64,000 bases of DNA from Cordylochernes scorpioides (GCA_030710605.1 CP092870.1:19816684-19880683); one strand, 5' to 3'; shown: positions 1-11,063, numbered from the stretch's first letter. Made by a program: numbers and translations. Notes: generated from the letters alone by a model not told the origin.

Positions 1-90
1 GACAGAAGAATAAATGAACTAAAGAATAAAATCTCATTTTTTCTTTTGTCTGATGATGGTGGCATTTGGATTAGGTCTTTTTTTTTTTAT
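1..90 (+). repeat. Degenerate Penelope-type terminal repeat fragment
   Basis: Around 40-75 the stretch reads CTTTTGTCTGATGATGGTGG and then GGATTAGGTC. This is the layout of the many PLE terminal repeats further right (for example 34805-34870), but the second half of stem II and the GAAA are missing. It is a decayed copy at the window edge, so its left end cannot be seen. Confidence 0.45.
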
Positions 91-149
91 TAATTTGTTA
101 TAGTTTTTCATTTGAATTTAGCTCCATTTTTGTGTCTTATTTCTTCTTT

Positions 150-1993
150 ATATTAAAACTTAGAATTAAGCTTTGCTTTTTTATATACATGTTTATTACA
201 CATTTAGCAATACTTTTTCTTTATATTTGCTCTTATTTACTCATTTTTTTACTCTTTCACAATCAGATTTTGAAAATGGCTAAATGGCTTCACTTCTCCC
301 TATTTGCTTTTGTAGCTTTTCTTATAAAAAAAATATTAGAACTTAGAATTAAGCTTTGCTTTTTTATATACATGTTTGTTACACATTTAGCAATATATAT
401 ACCAAAATATTTTTTTGAATACTTACCTCTTTTAGTGAATTTTTGTCAGGGGGGCTGCAAAAGTGCCGTACTTATGCAGTATTTTGATGCTTTTCCTGTG
501 AAAAGGATAATGAAATTTAAAATTAAGCTTTGCTTTTTTATATACATGTTATTTACACATTTAGCAATATATACACAGAAATATTTTTGGAATATTTAAC
601 TTTTTTGGTGAATTTTTGTCAGGGAAGCTATGGACTGCCGTAATCATGCATTATGTTGATGTTCTTCTCATAAAAAAAATATTTGGGTTTGGAATTGGGC
701 TTTGCTTTTTGTATACATGTTTTTTACATATTTAGCAATTTACACACAGAGAAATTTTGGAATATTTAACTTTCTTGGTGAATTTTTGTCAGGGAAGCTA
801 TGGACTGCCGTAATCATGCGGCTGCAAAAGTGCCGTACTTATGCAGTATTTTGATGCTTTTCCTGTGAAAAGGATAATGAAATTTAAAATTAAGCTTTGC
901 TTTTTTATATACATGTTATTTACACATTTAGCAATATATACACAGAAATATTTTTGGAATATTTAACTTTTTTGGTGAATTTTTGTCAGGGAAGCTATGG
1001 ACTGCCGTAATCATGCATTATGTTGATGTTCTTCTCATAAAAAAAATATTTGGGTTTGGAATTGGGCTTTGCTTTTTTGTATACATGTTTTTTACATATT
1101 TAGCAATTTACACACAGAAAAATTTTGGAATATTTAACTTTCTTGGTGAATTTTTGTCAGGGAAGCTATGGACTGCCGTAATCATGCGGCTGCAAAAGTG
1201 CCGTACTTATGCAGTATTTTGATGCTTTTCCTGTAAAAAGGATAATGAAATTTAAAATTAAGCTTTGCTTTTTTATATACATGTTATTTGCACATTTAGC
1301 AATATATACACAGAAATATTTTTGGAATATTTAACTTTTTTTGGTGAATTTTTGTCAGGGAAGCTATGGACTGCCGTAATCATGCATTATGTTGATGTTC
1401 TTCTCATAAAAAAATATTTGGGTTTGGAATTGGGCTTTGCTTTTTGTATACATGTTTTTTACATATTTAGCAATTTACACACAAAAAAATTTTGGAATAT
1501 TTAACTTTCTTGGTGAATTTTTGTCAGGGAAGCTATGGACTGCCGTAATCATGCGGCTGCAAAAGTGCCGTACTTATGCAGTATTTTGATGCTTTTCCTG
1601 TAAAAAGGATAATGAAATTTAAAATTAAGCTTTGCTTTTTTATATACATGTTATTTGCACATTTAGCAATATATACACAGTAATATTTTTGGAATATTTA
1701 ACTTTTTTGGTGAATTTTTGTCAGGGAAGCTATGGACTGCCGTAATCATGCATTATGTTGATGTTCTTCTCATAAAAAAAATATTTGGGTTTGGAATTGG
1801 GCTTTGCTTTTTTGTATACATGTTTTTTACATATTTAGCAATTTACACACAGAAAAATTTTGGAATATTTTACTTTCTTGGTGAATTTTTGTCAGGGAAG
1901 CTATGGACTGCCGTAATCATGCAATATGTTGATGTTCTTCTCATAAAAAAAATATTTGGGTTTAGAATTGGGCTTTGCTTTTTTATATACATA
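150..1993 (+). repeat. Tandem satellite-like array, 367-bp higher-order unit
   Basis: A GCTTTGC anchor recurs at 170, 353, 527, 699, 894, 1066, 1262, 1434, 1629, 1801 and 1972. Spacings alternate between about 172 and 195 bp from 699 onward, giving a 367-368-bp two-monomer unit. One monomer carries GGCTGCAAAAGTGCCGTAC (454, 821, 1189, 1556) and the other a CATTATGTTGATG stretch. The first monomers are more diverged than the later ones. The short open frames across it are repeats of each other and are not considered genes. The array stops abruptly at 1993, where the Helitron-type terminus begins inside the eleventh monomer. Confidence 0.9.
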
Positions 1994-2810
1994 CTAGCCG
2001 AGTGACCCGGGCAACGCCCCGGGTTTACCCGAAGGACCCGCAGGTGAGAAACTATAGAAGAAAAATTTTTAACAAATCAGAAAATGAAATTGCAAACAAC
2101 AGAACTACACTTCTTTAAGGACATGAGAGCACATGCACTGTATCACCATACGTGTACCATTTTCAAAGACCCTGCTTAGGATTAAAACTTCTCAGAAGCA
2201 TAACAATAGTACCAACCTAGAGGTTAACTGGTGTGGATGCATTCCTCTGGGAGTGAGACTATTGAGAAATTCAGTAGGGAGTTATTTTGCTTCTCCGCAT
2301 TCTAACACTCCAACTGTTAACACTGTGGAAACACTGACTCATGTTTGGTAAGCAATTTCAGGGAAGAAACTATAGACATTGGATTAAATAAATTATTAAT
2401 TAAATTGCATTAAATAAAAATTATTAGATTTAAATAAATATTATTAGAGTGAAAAAAAAAAGAAAGAAATTAACAAATTAGAAAATAAAATTTCGAAAAA
2501 TACAACTATATTGCAGATAAGATAAGAGGACCTTATTAAAAAATACATAAACAAACTGTAATTCGACACTCGATAATTCGACACTTTCGATAATTCGACA
2601 CTTTCAATAATTCGACCATTTTAAAGATCAAATTTACAAGGTTGATTGTTGTTTAAATACAACTTTGCTTTTGCATGCATAAACACAGGCTCTTGTAGCA
2701 AGAACCCAAATATTATTTATAGTCATAGCAAAAGCCAACTTTAGTGAAAACTGATGCCTCTTCAGAATGAATGGAAGACTGAAATCTGAAGGAGCAGAAG
2801 ATATGGGTCA

Positions 2811-3346
2811 TTTATACTTTCACCAATGCCTTTAGGATCTTTGCGATGGAACGCGTATGGTGTTTCAGCGCATGTGCTCTCATGTCCTTGAAGCACATAT
2901 ACTGACAGTGCCCAAAGTTGAACACACTGTATAGTGTCTGAAATATCTTTGGCCCCTTCGGATACCAACCTTCGCTTCATTCTAGAGAGGCGTTAGTTTT
3001 CATGTCATATCTGTAATATAGTTTTGTTGTTTGCAATTTTCTTTTTTTTTTCCTTTCAAATATGTATCCACTCTGAAATATAGTTTGTAAATTTTTATTC
3101 CAATTTATTTTCTTATATATATATGTATTTTTTTTTCATTTCCAAAATATTTATTTATACTTTCACCAATGCCTTTAGGATCTTTGCGATGGAACACGTA
3201 TGGTGTTTCAGCGCATGTGCTCTCATTTCCTTGAAGCACATATACTGACAGTGCCCAAAGTTGAACACACTGTATAGTGTCTGAAATATCTTTGGCCCCT
3301 TCGGATACCAACCTTCGCTTCATTCTAGAGAGGCGTTAGTTTTCAC
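2811..3346. repeat. Direct repeat of ~192 bp inside the Helitron palindrome
   Basis: Segments 2811-3002 and 3154-3346 are nearly identical and in the same orientation. They are separated by about 150 bp of AT-rich sequence. They lie between the inverted arms. Confidence 0.7.
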
Positions 3347-3351
3347 TAAGG

Positions 3352-3486
3352 TTGGCTTTTGCTATGACTATAAATAAGGCTCAAGGCCAAACCTTGGCTA
3401 CAAGAGCCTGTGTTTACGCACGGACAACTTTATATGTGGCTTTTTCAAGTGTGCAAACATTGGATAGCATACATGTAAAGATGACC
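3352..3486 (+). pseudogene. C-terminal fragment of a Helitron (PIF1-type) helicase
   Basis: The frame reads AFAMTINKAQGQTL, then a diverged stretch and LYVAFSSVQ. This is the order found at the C-terminal end of PIF1/Helitron helicases, where a TINKxQGQTL motif is followed by a LYVAxSR-like motif. The arginine usual after the serine is replaced. Only about 45 codons survive and nothing upstream is in frame. It lies on the same strand as, and about 0.8 kb before, a Helitron 3' end, which is where the helicase end is expected. Identity rests on motif recognition only. Confidence 0.6.
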
Positions 3487-4333
3487 CATATCTTCTGCTC
3501 CTTCAGATTTCAGTCTTCCATTCATTCTGAAGAGGCATCAGTTTTCACTAAAGTTGGCTTTTGCTATGACTATAAATAATATTTGGGTTCTTGCTACAAG
3601 AGCCTGTGTTTATGCATGCAAAATCAAAGTTGTATTTAAACAACAATCAACCTTGTAAATTTGATTTTTAAAATGGTCGAATTATCGAAAGTGTCGAATT
3701 ATCGAAAGTGTCGAATTATCGATAGTGTCGAATTACAGTTTGTTTATTTATTTTTTAATAAGGTCCTCTTATCTTATCTGCAATATAGTTGTATTTTTCG
3801 AAATTTTATTTTCTAATTTGTTAATTTTTTCTTTTTTTTTCACTCTAATAATATTTATTTAAATCTAATAATTTTTATTTAATGCAATTTAATTAATAAT
3901 TTATTTAATCCAATGTCTATAGTTTCTTCCCTGAAATTGCTTACCAAACATGAGTCAGTGTTTCCACAGTGTTAACAGTTGGAGTGTTAGAATGCGGAGA
4001 AGCAAAATAACTCCCTACTGAATTTCTCAATAGTCTTACTCCCAGAGGAATGCATCCACACCAGTTAACCTCTAGGTTGGTACTATTGTTATGCTTCTGA
4101 GAAGTTTTAATCCTAAGCAGGGTCTTTGAAAATGGTACACGTATGGTGATACAGTGCATGTGCTCTCATGTCCTTAAAGAAGTGTAGTTCTGTTGTTTGC
4201 AATTTCATTTTCTGATTTGTTAAAATTTTTCTTCTATAGTTTCTCACCTGCGGGTCCTTCGGGTAAACCCGGGGCGTTGCCCGGGTCACTCGGCTAGTAT
4301 AGGGATAATAATATAAATGAGTTTTAAAATTGT

Positions 4334-4344
4334 AAAAAAAAAAA
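4334..4344 (-). terminator. Pol III terminator (T11) of tRNA-Gly
   Basis: Eleven A residues on the plus strand give an uninterrupted run of T immediately after the last tRNA base on the minus strand. This is the normal RNA polymerase III stop signal. Confidence 0.65.
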
Positions 4345-4415
4345 TGCATCGGCCGGGAATCGAACCCGGGCCGCCCGCGTGGCAGGCGAGCATTCTACCA
4401 CTGAACCACCGATGG
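4345..4415 (-). tRNA. tRNA-Gly (GCC anticodon)
   Basis: The minus strand gives a 71-nt cloverleaf with TGGTTCAGTGG in the D arm (A box), anticodon GCC (plus 4381-4383), and GGTTCGATTCC in the T arm (B box). The acceptor stem pairs at positions 2-7 with 66-71. Position 1 is C opposite C72, where glycine tRNAs normally have a G1-C72 pair, so the terminal pair is mismatched. Both internal promoter boxes and a T11 terminator are present, so transcription is likely; the mismatch could affect 5' processing or charging. It stands alone in repeats, close to a Helitron end. Confidence 0.93.
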
Positions 4416-4517
4416 TTATAAAAAATGACCATATTTGGGTATTTATTCCATTCTCAAAAGCAAACGGTGGCAGAATTGATTAAGAATTGATTGATGACTC
4501 TGAGAGATACTTGTATA

Positions 4518-5010
4518 TTTTAATCTGTAATATAGTCAAATGCCCGCCCAAGCGCGCACACGCCATTATAATCTATTTTCTCTTGTTTCTTTAAATAGTG
4601 TCGCGCTCTTGACCCCTACTTTCTTTACGACGACGCCGCTTCCTCCTTCGTGGATCACCTACCCGGGCTCCAGTGCTTTCCCTCTGCAGCTATACCCTGC
4701 AGACCACCCAAAGATCTTCGAGAACCACCACTCAGGTGGATCCCCATTCCTCTGGCAGTATCTCTCGGCCTTACCACCGGTGGGGGGACTCGAGAGACTT
4801 ACCAGAAGAGTAGCGACTGTGGTGTTGGCGAGAGAGTCATGACAGCAATCGGCACAAAGACTTCTAATACTCCTCCTCTTTTATTGTTATTTCTATTACA
4901 CATTACATATAACTAGAATAACAGTTAACGGGTATTTACATTATGTTACCTCCTAGGGCCAGTGTGTTTACAAACATTTGCCCCAGGAAACAGGATCACA
5001 GCAGTCGGCG
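4518..5010 (-). other. GC-richer segment, possible solo LTR; identity unknown
   Basis: This block is clearly richer in GC than its surroundings. Read on the minus strand it starts TGTGATCC and ends ATATTACA, with an AATAAA-like signal inside, which would fit a solo LTR. I found no matching target duplication and no second copy in the window. The two overlapping open frames on the plus strand (about 4540-4916) resemble nothing I know. Confidence 0.22.
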
Positions 5011-6026
5011 ATTGCCACATTATTTTCAGACCTGAAACAGGCGAAAGCGCCATCTATTGGCAGAAGTGGTAGGTATTTTGAAGGCTCATATACGCGAAAA
5101 TAGAACTATTTTTGTCATATCATCATAACCCTAGCGCAGGCAATGGTTTGTGTGTAATTAATACAAACTTTGACTTAATAATATTTTATAATATTGTAAA
5201 ATGTATGCCAAGCTATCTGAGAGGCCAAGATTCCAGAGTAAAACCAGGGAAAGATGGATGAACTCCAGCTGATCCAGCTGCCATGTGTGAGAGGGAGAGG
5301 CGCCAAAAACAGCATTCACGTTTGGGGATGATCCTGCAAGACAGTGCCAGGAGAGCCTAACATTGGAGCTGCCTACAAGGCGGTGTAGTCCAGGCTGGGC
5401 ATGCACAGTTTGGAGCGGAACGATTCACAAGCGTGACATCCATTGCGCCAAGGCTCCTTCTGATGGGGAAGTTGAAGGCAAGTCCCACTTATTGTATTCT
5501 TTCTGTTCAGTGAGATATATAATAAAGCGCTAACTTTTCTGCTTCCCTTCAAACTCACATGTCTATTTTTGTGCCAACCTGATTAGACAGAGAACATGGA
5601 CAGATTCTGGGTAGATATACCAATATTGTTATGGCGACGTCCAAAGGTCGATAAACCCTTCACTAACAACTATGGATTGGGTCTGATGAACCAATCAGAG
5701 AGAAAGAAGCCAAGCTGGCAGGGACAGAAATTCTGCTCCCTTTTGTTGACGCAGTTTTTGGATGATACTCCCTGTTGGTTATTTGCTTGTTCTCCAAAAT
5801 GTCCAAAGGTAAATAAATAGGACTTGCGCGTACTCATTGTTTGGAATATATTTGCAGTATGTCGTGGTCCATTTGGATCGGGAAAGCGAAGACGATGGCT
5901 GATTCCACACTCTCTAATAACCGCTACTAACCTGAAGTATGCAGGTGGATTCTGTGGCCACTGGACATGCTTAGGACCTGAGGGCTATAGTTGGGTTCTG
6001 TGCTGCCTGGAGAATTGGAGCTCCAT
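5011..6026. other. No recognisable feature
   Basis: Short open frames of 60-80 codons occur on both strands, none with recognisable motifs. I see no tandem or inverted repeats here. Confidence 0.4.
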
Positions 6027-6109
6027 CTATGCATCCTTCCTGCAGTGAATCTGTATAAGACAGCGGGTCTTAATAAAAATGTATATGTGTGAAAAAATAA
6101 AATACTTAC

Positions 6110-6310
6110 ATCAGGTTTATTCCACTCTTCTTGAAACTTCGTGAACGGGTTTTCTTCTTCTTGTGGTCTTTCATTATTGCCAGCTCCTAAAGGGCGCGTA
6201 GAATCTCGAAAGCAGTAAACTTTGCTATGAAGCCCATCACAGAAATATATTTTACCAGCCTGGGGAGATCTCGTATGGATCTTCATTCTATTGTGGTGAA
6301 GTGGGATACT
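6110..6310 (-). CDS. Candidate internal exon of an unidentified host gene
   Basis: On the minus strand a 201-nt open segment lies between a good acceptor (TTTTTCAG before 6310) and a strong donor (GTAAGT, plus 6104-6109). Both boundaries are in phase 0 of the same open frame, giving 67 codons without a stop. The peptide includes a cysteine-containing middle (KIYFCDGLH) and an acidic end (ERPQEEENPF, then KFQEEWNKPD). After a 59-bp putative intron, an acceptor at 6051-6053 would give seven more codons and a stop at 6027-6029. I do not recognise the protein. The frame also stays open upstream to 6484, so the 5' boundary is uncertain. Chance splice-like signals are possible. Confidence 0.35.
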
Positions 6311-6710
6311 CTGAAAAACTAATGAGCCATTACTTCGACTCATAAAAAGTAACACGAAATTTCTGAAGAAGTACCTATGAAGTGGAAACATTTGGAAACC
6401 AGCAAGGTCCATATTAAACAAGGGATTTAGTTCATGTTTGTAGGATGAAGCTTTATATAAGACCCAGAGAACCAGGAGAACCACCTAGAAGAGGACGCAG
6501 AAGATGATTTACCAAGATCCCAGGTAGAAGAGGAGACCCAAAGTGATCTCTGGCCCTATTACTAGTCTTCAGATTGAGAATATAAGGCTTTACTGAGCCT
6601 TGGGTCTATGCTTTTTATAGTAGGAGGCTATGTGACGAATAAAGTATTCAATAACTTAATTTATTATTCAATTTTATGAATGAAAAATATGTAATAATAT
6701 AACTCTTTAT

Positions 6711-7385
6711 TTATGGTCGTGGTGTCTTGTCCACGGAGCAGATCAGATCATTCCATCTGATCACAATACTGGCCAACAGAGGCGCCTTACCTGTATGGAT
6801 GTCCTCTTCTGGATTAATATCTGGCACATAGAGGGCTGCAAGGATGGCCAGGCAACTGTATATATGGTCCATAGTGAGTTGGGTGTTTTGACACTTATTG
6901 CAGTTCCTGTAGGATCTAGTTCTTTCTGGGTTTATCTTAATTCCTTTAAAATGTCCTGTTCTGATTCTTGAAGTTTTTGTCGTTAATTCTCTGTTAATCT
7001 TGAGATTGCATATGGTCTGGGGTATTTTGGTTTTTGTAATGTGTCTTGCTTTTGCTATTGTATTTGCGTCTTTCAATGTTATTGAATTGGTTTCCAGTGC
7101 CTGTTTTCGTCTTTCCTTCCCTAGGCCATCAGCCTGTTCATTGCCCTCTATTCCAACATGGGCTGGTATCCATTTCATGGTACATCTTCTGCCCATTGTG
7201 TCAAGTTGGCTTAGGATTAATGTATTTGGTGGCTTTGGTCTATTTACCCCTCCTCTATTGCCTGTAGGGGTGATTTAAAGTCTGTTAAAATAATAATTCT
7301 TCGAGTTTTGTTTTCTTCTGAGGAAATATAAAGGTCCAGACTTTCTTTGATGGCCAATAATTCAGCAGTATAGTTTAAAGATATT
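6711..7385 (-). pseudogene. LINE RNase H domain and zinc-knuckle tail, 3' fragment
   Basis: Read from 7385 leftward, the pieces include NYTAELLAIKESLD and ILTDFKSPLQAI, then after a disruption WIPAHVGIEGNEQAD (RNase H catalytic-end motif), and a RTGHF...CNKC...HIYSC element. That order (RNase H, then a Cys-His knuckle) is typical of the C-terminus of non-LTR retrotransposons of the I/Jockey/R1 group. Stops near 7260 separate the two halves of RNase H. The final part, ending DLICSVDKTP, recurs at 31258-31430, so this is the 3' end of a repeat family. The reverse transcriptase is absent. Confidence 0.8.
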
Positions 7386-8740
7386 TTTTCCTGTACTGAT
7401 ATTTCTAGTTATTTCAGGTATTATCTGGTAATAGAATTGCTATACAGGTTGCCCTGTAGGGCTTAGCACAGTGGGGACTTCATGTACCCTAGTCACTACT
7501 GTAACCATAAAGGCCTACAGGGAACTCTGAAACGTGGCTGACTAAGAGCAATGGCACCTCCCTCCTTTCCATGGTGCAACAAAATCAGAAATTGATGGCG
7601 GACTCTTGGGGATAGAGGCCGACGCAGAAGAGCCAGGCCTGAAGATCCAGGGAGAGAGGGATAGAGATTTAAACTACTTTATTACAACGTCCATATAAGA
7701 TTATATGAGGTTAAATATAAATATGAATAAAGAGAGAAAAAGATATGTGAGGTTGTCATCCAACTACTTATTTTCTAGTAACCACATTTGAATTTGAAAA
7801 AAAAAAAAATCTATCTTGATGTAACACAGATTTCTAGAGAATTTTTTTTAATGCTATTATTTTAATTATAACAATATCTCGCGTCACATATGAAATGAAG
7901 AAAATTCAACTTGTGTAATGTTTTCATTCAAACTCAAAGAAGCTATTTGAACAATAGTTTTTGAAAATAGCTGAGGTTTAAGCTGGGAAGCAGATTGTAG
8001 TGGGAATATAGGGGAAAAATCAAGGGCATATTAAACAATAATCAACTTTACTTAAAAATATCTATTTACATTGCTTGAGAAAGAGAGTTTAAAGTGGAAA
8101 TAAAAATGTTTATATACATAATAGCCCAATATATCAATTGAAATGTTTTTTTTTATAAAAGCTAAATATCTATAATAAAATTGTTAACTTCAAATTGAAA
8201 AATATCAATTAAAAATGTAAATGTTAGCCCGAAAGTTTGAGAGATTGCATTATTAAAAAGAAACCCATCTCCAGAAAAAAACTTGTATTATTTTAACAAA
8301 ACCTATATATCAAATTTTCATTTATATTTTCGGAACTTTATTATTTAGAAAGTTTCTTTGTATTAAAAAAAAAAAACTTTCTGTAATAACTATTTTTGCA
8401 ATTAATTTTTTTTAATTGAAACTTTTATTTACTTTCGAAAAAATTATATTTGTTTTAAACTATTCAAATAAAAATCAATAATATTCTTTTTTTTTTTCGT
8501 TCAATAATTTATGTCCCCAAATTTATGTCATCATATACATTTATAAAAATACCAGGCCTTTGACTATTTATTGTTGCGCATTTCGTTGCCTTGGTTAAGA
8601 TTGTGCTAAATATATCATTTATTTGTAATTTTACTAAAGTATTTTGCCTGTGTAGTATTTTTTAGATTAATGCTACGAATTTTGATAATGAATACAACTT
8701 TGATTAATTAGGTAATTATATATATATATAGAACTTTTTA
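7386..8740. other. No recognisable gene; AT-rich with one GC-richer patch
   Basis: About 7440-7680 is somewhat GC-richer but has no open frame or repeat partner. The rest is AT-rich with many A/T runs. Confidence 0.4.
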
Positions 8741-8754
8741 TATTAAACGTTGGT

Positions 8755-8905
8755 TAATGTATAAACACGTGACCAATTATAACCAATGGGAAAAATCGAA
8801 TGACCATACATGTCACATGACAAAATCGCGGTTTGTTTACATCTGCATCGTCCAATCGGAAGCTTTGTTTACTTTTTGTACAAAACTCGCCTAATAAGTC
8901 GGTCA
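8755..8905. promoter_or_regulatory. Promoter-like cluster of E-boxes and CCAAT boxes
   Basis: Within 150 bp there is CACGTGACC, two CCAAT-type motifs (CCAATGGG, CCAATCGG) and TCACATGAC, with a local rise in GC and CpG. Such clusters are common in arthropod promoters, and CACGTGAC/TCACATGAC resemble bHLH-Zip sites. No adjacent coding exon was found, so its target is unknown. Confidence 0.28.
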
Positions 8906-8929
8906 TTTTTGTTTTTCATTTTTGTTTAA

Positions 8930-9541
8930 TTAATGAATTTTGATAAATGATAGAAAAATAGATATTTATCATAAATATTGTTGATAAATATAGATTATTA
9001 CAGTTTTTATGTACAAATTTGACAAAATTAAATTATTCAAATAATTTCTAGGTAAATATTTCTCACATTTTTAAATACAAGGTAATAAGACATATTTTGT
9101 GTGAATTTGGTCTTATTACATTGTGTTTATAATCTATAATCCAAATTGTACCTTAGCATACATTTTAAAATATATATAATTTAAATAAAATTATTATTAA
9201 TATTCAAACATATAATAAAAATTTAAAATACTTGGATTGGGCAGTTAGAGGATTTTTTAAACATTTTGCATCATATGATAATACCTAAAGTAAGGTGTGG
9301 CACACAATGCTGGCTTATTGGGGCAATCTGGGCAGTAAAATGTTGTTTGATTTCTTTTAAACCACCTTCCCCCATTTTTTACATTTACTAGGAAGAATGC
9401 TGCATACAAAATAATTAGGTTCGAATTTTTTCATCTTCAAATTGATCAGGAAAGTGTCCCTCTCCTAAGCAATGCTCAGTTTGAACTGGCAAACTTCATT
9501 TCTGCTTGTTTATGGAAGGTTTGCTTTTATAATCTTTTTTT
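8930..9541. other. No recognisable feature
   Basis: AT-rich sequence. I see no coding frame or repeat matching other parts of the window. Confidence 0.4.
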
Positions 9542-9743
9542 TTGCTTATCCCTAGTACACATGGTACAGGTCATGATAATCAAGGTGGGTAGAAGTAAGT
9601 GGCTGCTTTTACTGTAAGTGCACTACATGTCTACACATGTGAAAAGCAGTTCGACTTTGTGCTTACAAATGTACCAGAACTCCGTTTGGTTACTTGCACT
9701 TGCTGGTGGGGTTGGACTTTTGCAAGAATTGGGGGGCCATTGG
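9542..9743 (-). mobile_element. tRNA-derived SINE, 5'-truncated, left arm of an inverted pair
   Basis: The copy runs from its 3' tail (TATCCCTAGTACAC, about 9547) to the CCATTGG at 9737-9743. Its body matches the SINEs at 21571, 33619 and 34023. The tRNA-like head is missing. At CCATTGG it switches into a second copy in the opposite orientation. Confidence 0.8.
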
Positions 9744-10120
9744 GCACTTTTTTCTGATTAAAAAAAAAAGCTCCAATGGTCCCCGTTTCTTGCAAAAGTC
9801 CAGCCCCACCATCGAGTGCAAGTAACCAAACGGGGCTCTGGCACATTTGTAAGTGCAAAGTCGAACTGCTTTTCGCATGGGTAGACACTTACAGTAAAAG
9901 CAGTTGCTAACTACTACCCACCATACAAGAAAATTAAACCTAAACCAAATAATTTATTAGTGTGTGACGTTTTGGCAACAGCATTGTCACCATCATCAGA
10001 CAAAAGAATAATAATAATAAAAAAAAAAGATTTATATATAATCTAAATTGTGCTTTATTACTACCTACCATGATTACCATGGCCTGTACCACATGTACTA
10101 GGGATAATAAAAAATATATA
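9737..10120 (+). mobile_element. tRNA-derived SINE, right arm, split by a PLE repeat
   Basis: From the shared CCATTGG the plus-strand SINE body continues to about 9924, then resumes at 10059 and ends in TAGGGATAATAAAAAA near 10114. The interruption is a PLE terminal repeat (9925-10058) flanked by a 13-bp duplication of SINE sequence. Confidence 0.8.
9925..10058 (-). mobile_element. Solo PLE terminal repeat with hammerhead-like core
   Basis: Flanked by TACTACCCACCAT (9912-9924) and TACTACCTACCAT (10059-10071), a 13-bp target duplication with one mismatch. This fixes both ends of the unit. The minus strand contains CTGATGA, a GGTGACA/TGTTGCC stem and then AAAA in place of GAAA, so the hammerhead core is mutated at G12. 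Confidence 0.78.
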
Positions 10121-10465
10121 TTATAGCACATGGACTAAAGTCACTTCCTGACGCTACAGACTAAATCTTCCAAGTGATTGCCTTGCCTCCCTTACCCAGA
10201 GGTCTCAGTAGCATCAAAGTAGTTGAATAGAATGCTGTTGTACCCAGAAACCAATATTTTGTATCTCCAGAGTTATTGAACCAACAGTAGCCATGTGCTT
10301 GTAATTTTGGTATTGGAAATGTTCGAGCCATAGTTGGCCTTCCATTTACTGAAGGTTTCATAGATGTTGAAATACTTCAAATGTGTGACTGAGTAGATTT
10401 TGTTTCTTCAAGGAATTTACTTCAGTATATTTGTAAATTAGCTTAATAAAAGTTACAAGAAAATA
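10121..10465. other. No confident feature
   Basis: A 66-codon minus-strand frame (10161-10361) contains HGYCWFNNSG and KYWFLG, faintly like an extracellular loop of an adhesion or methuselah-type receptor. This is too weak to call. Confidence 0.3.
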
Positions 10466-10678
10466 AGACGGATAAGGCACAATTTGGATTATAAACACAA
10501 GGTAATAAGACTAAATCCAAATAAATTAATAGTGTGTGACATTTTGGTAACAGTATTGTTACCATCATTAGACAAAAGAATAAAAATAATTATTTTTTTT
10601 TTAAATGATGGTAACAGTGCTGTTACCGAAATGTGACACACTGTTAATTTATTTGAATTGTGTCTTATTTTCTTGTAG
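10466..10678. mobile_element. Palindromic PLE terminal-repeat pair
   Basis: A minus-oriented half (from about 10466, core around 10541-10585) faces a plus-oriented half (about 10602-10678), joined by an AT-rich centre. Each half contains the GGTAACA/TGTTACC stem. The right half has lost the first bases of CTGATGA and the left half has AAAA for GAAA. Both 3' ends point outward. Confidence 0.75.
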
Positions 10679-11063
10679 CTAAAAATGGGGATTTTTTGAG
10701 GTTGGTTATAAGGGAATGATCGCTAGGTTACTGTAGATGGGGTTGAATGAGGAAGGATTTGAGAAGGTGGGAGAAGTATCCCATAAATGTGTAGAGAACC
10801 TTGTAATTATCAGAAGAGAGGATAACACCCAACCAAAATAGACATACAAACTAACCTCTTTAATTCCACACCCCAAGGTTGAATCAAAGTAAGTTTTTCC
10901 TACCGCCCTGTGTTTTGAGGTCACTATACAATCCCTTCAATCATATTTTGGGTCAATATCTGGTACATGAAACTTGCTATTTAGCCTTTCTTCATCAGTG
11001 GGTGGGCTCACACAAATTCCTTTGAGTGTCTTCATAGGTAGAAACAATAACAATATCTCCAAT
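10679..11063. other. No recognisable feature
   Basis: One 72-codon minus-strand frame, with no motif recognised. No repeat partner in the window. Confidence 0.4.

Larger units (their letters stand above)
1994..4297. mobile_element. Inverted pair of Helitron 3' ends (2.3 kb, tail-out)
   Basis: The right end has the hallmarks of a Helitron 3' terminus: a GC hairpin (4267-4286, ACCCGGGGCGTTGCCCGGGT), a short spacer, CTAG at 4294-4297 and a following T. The left end (from 1994, hairpin 2005-2024) is its reverse complement. Arms of about 0.8 kb (1994-2811 and 3481-4297) are near-perfect inverted copies. The centre holds a 192-bp direct repeat and a helicase scrap. Both outer ends are therefore 3' termini and no 5' TC end is visible. 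It interrupts the satellite array on the left. Confidence 0.75.

Noticed and set aside
132..2005. Several open frames of 79-155 codons in the first 2 kb
   Set aside because: They are translations of the tandem monomers, repeat with the same period, and have no protein features.
4540..4916. Two overlapping open frames of 88-100 codons
   Set aside because: No recognisable motif, proline-rich reading typical of GC-rich noncoding DNA, and the block looks more like an LTR.
10161..10361. Minus-strand frame with HGYCWFNNSG, like a receptor loop
   Set aside because: Only a few residues match, no membrane helices follow, and no splice sites support it.
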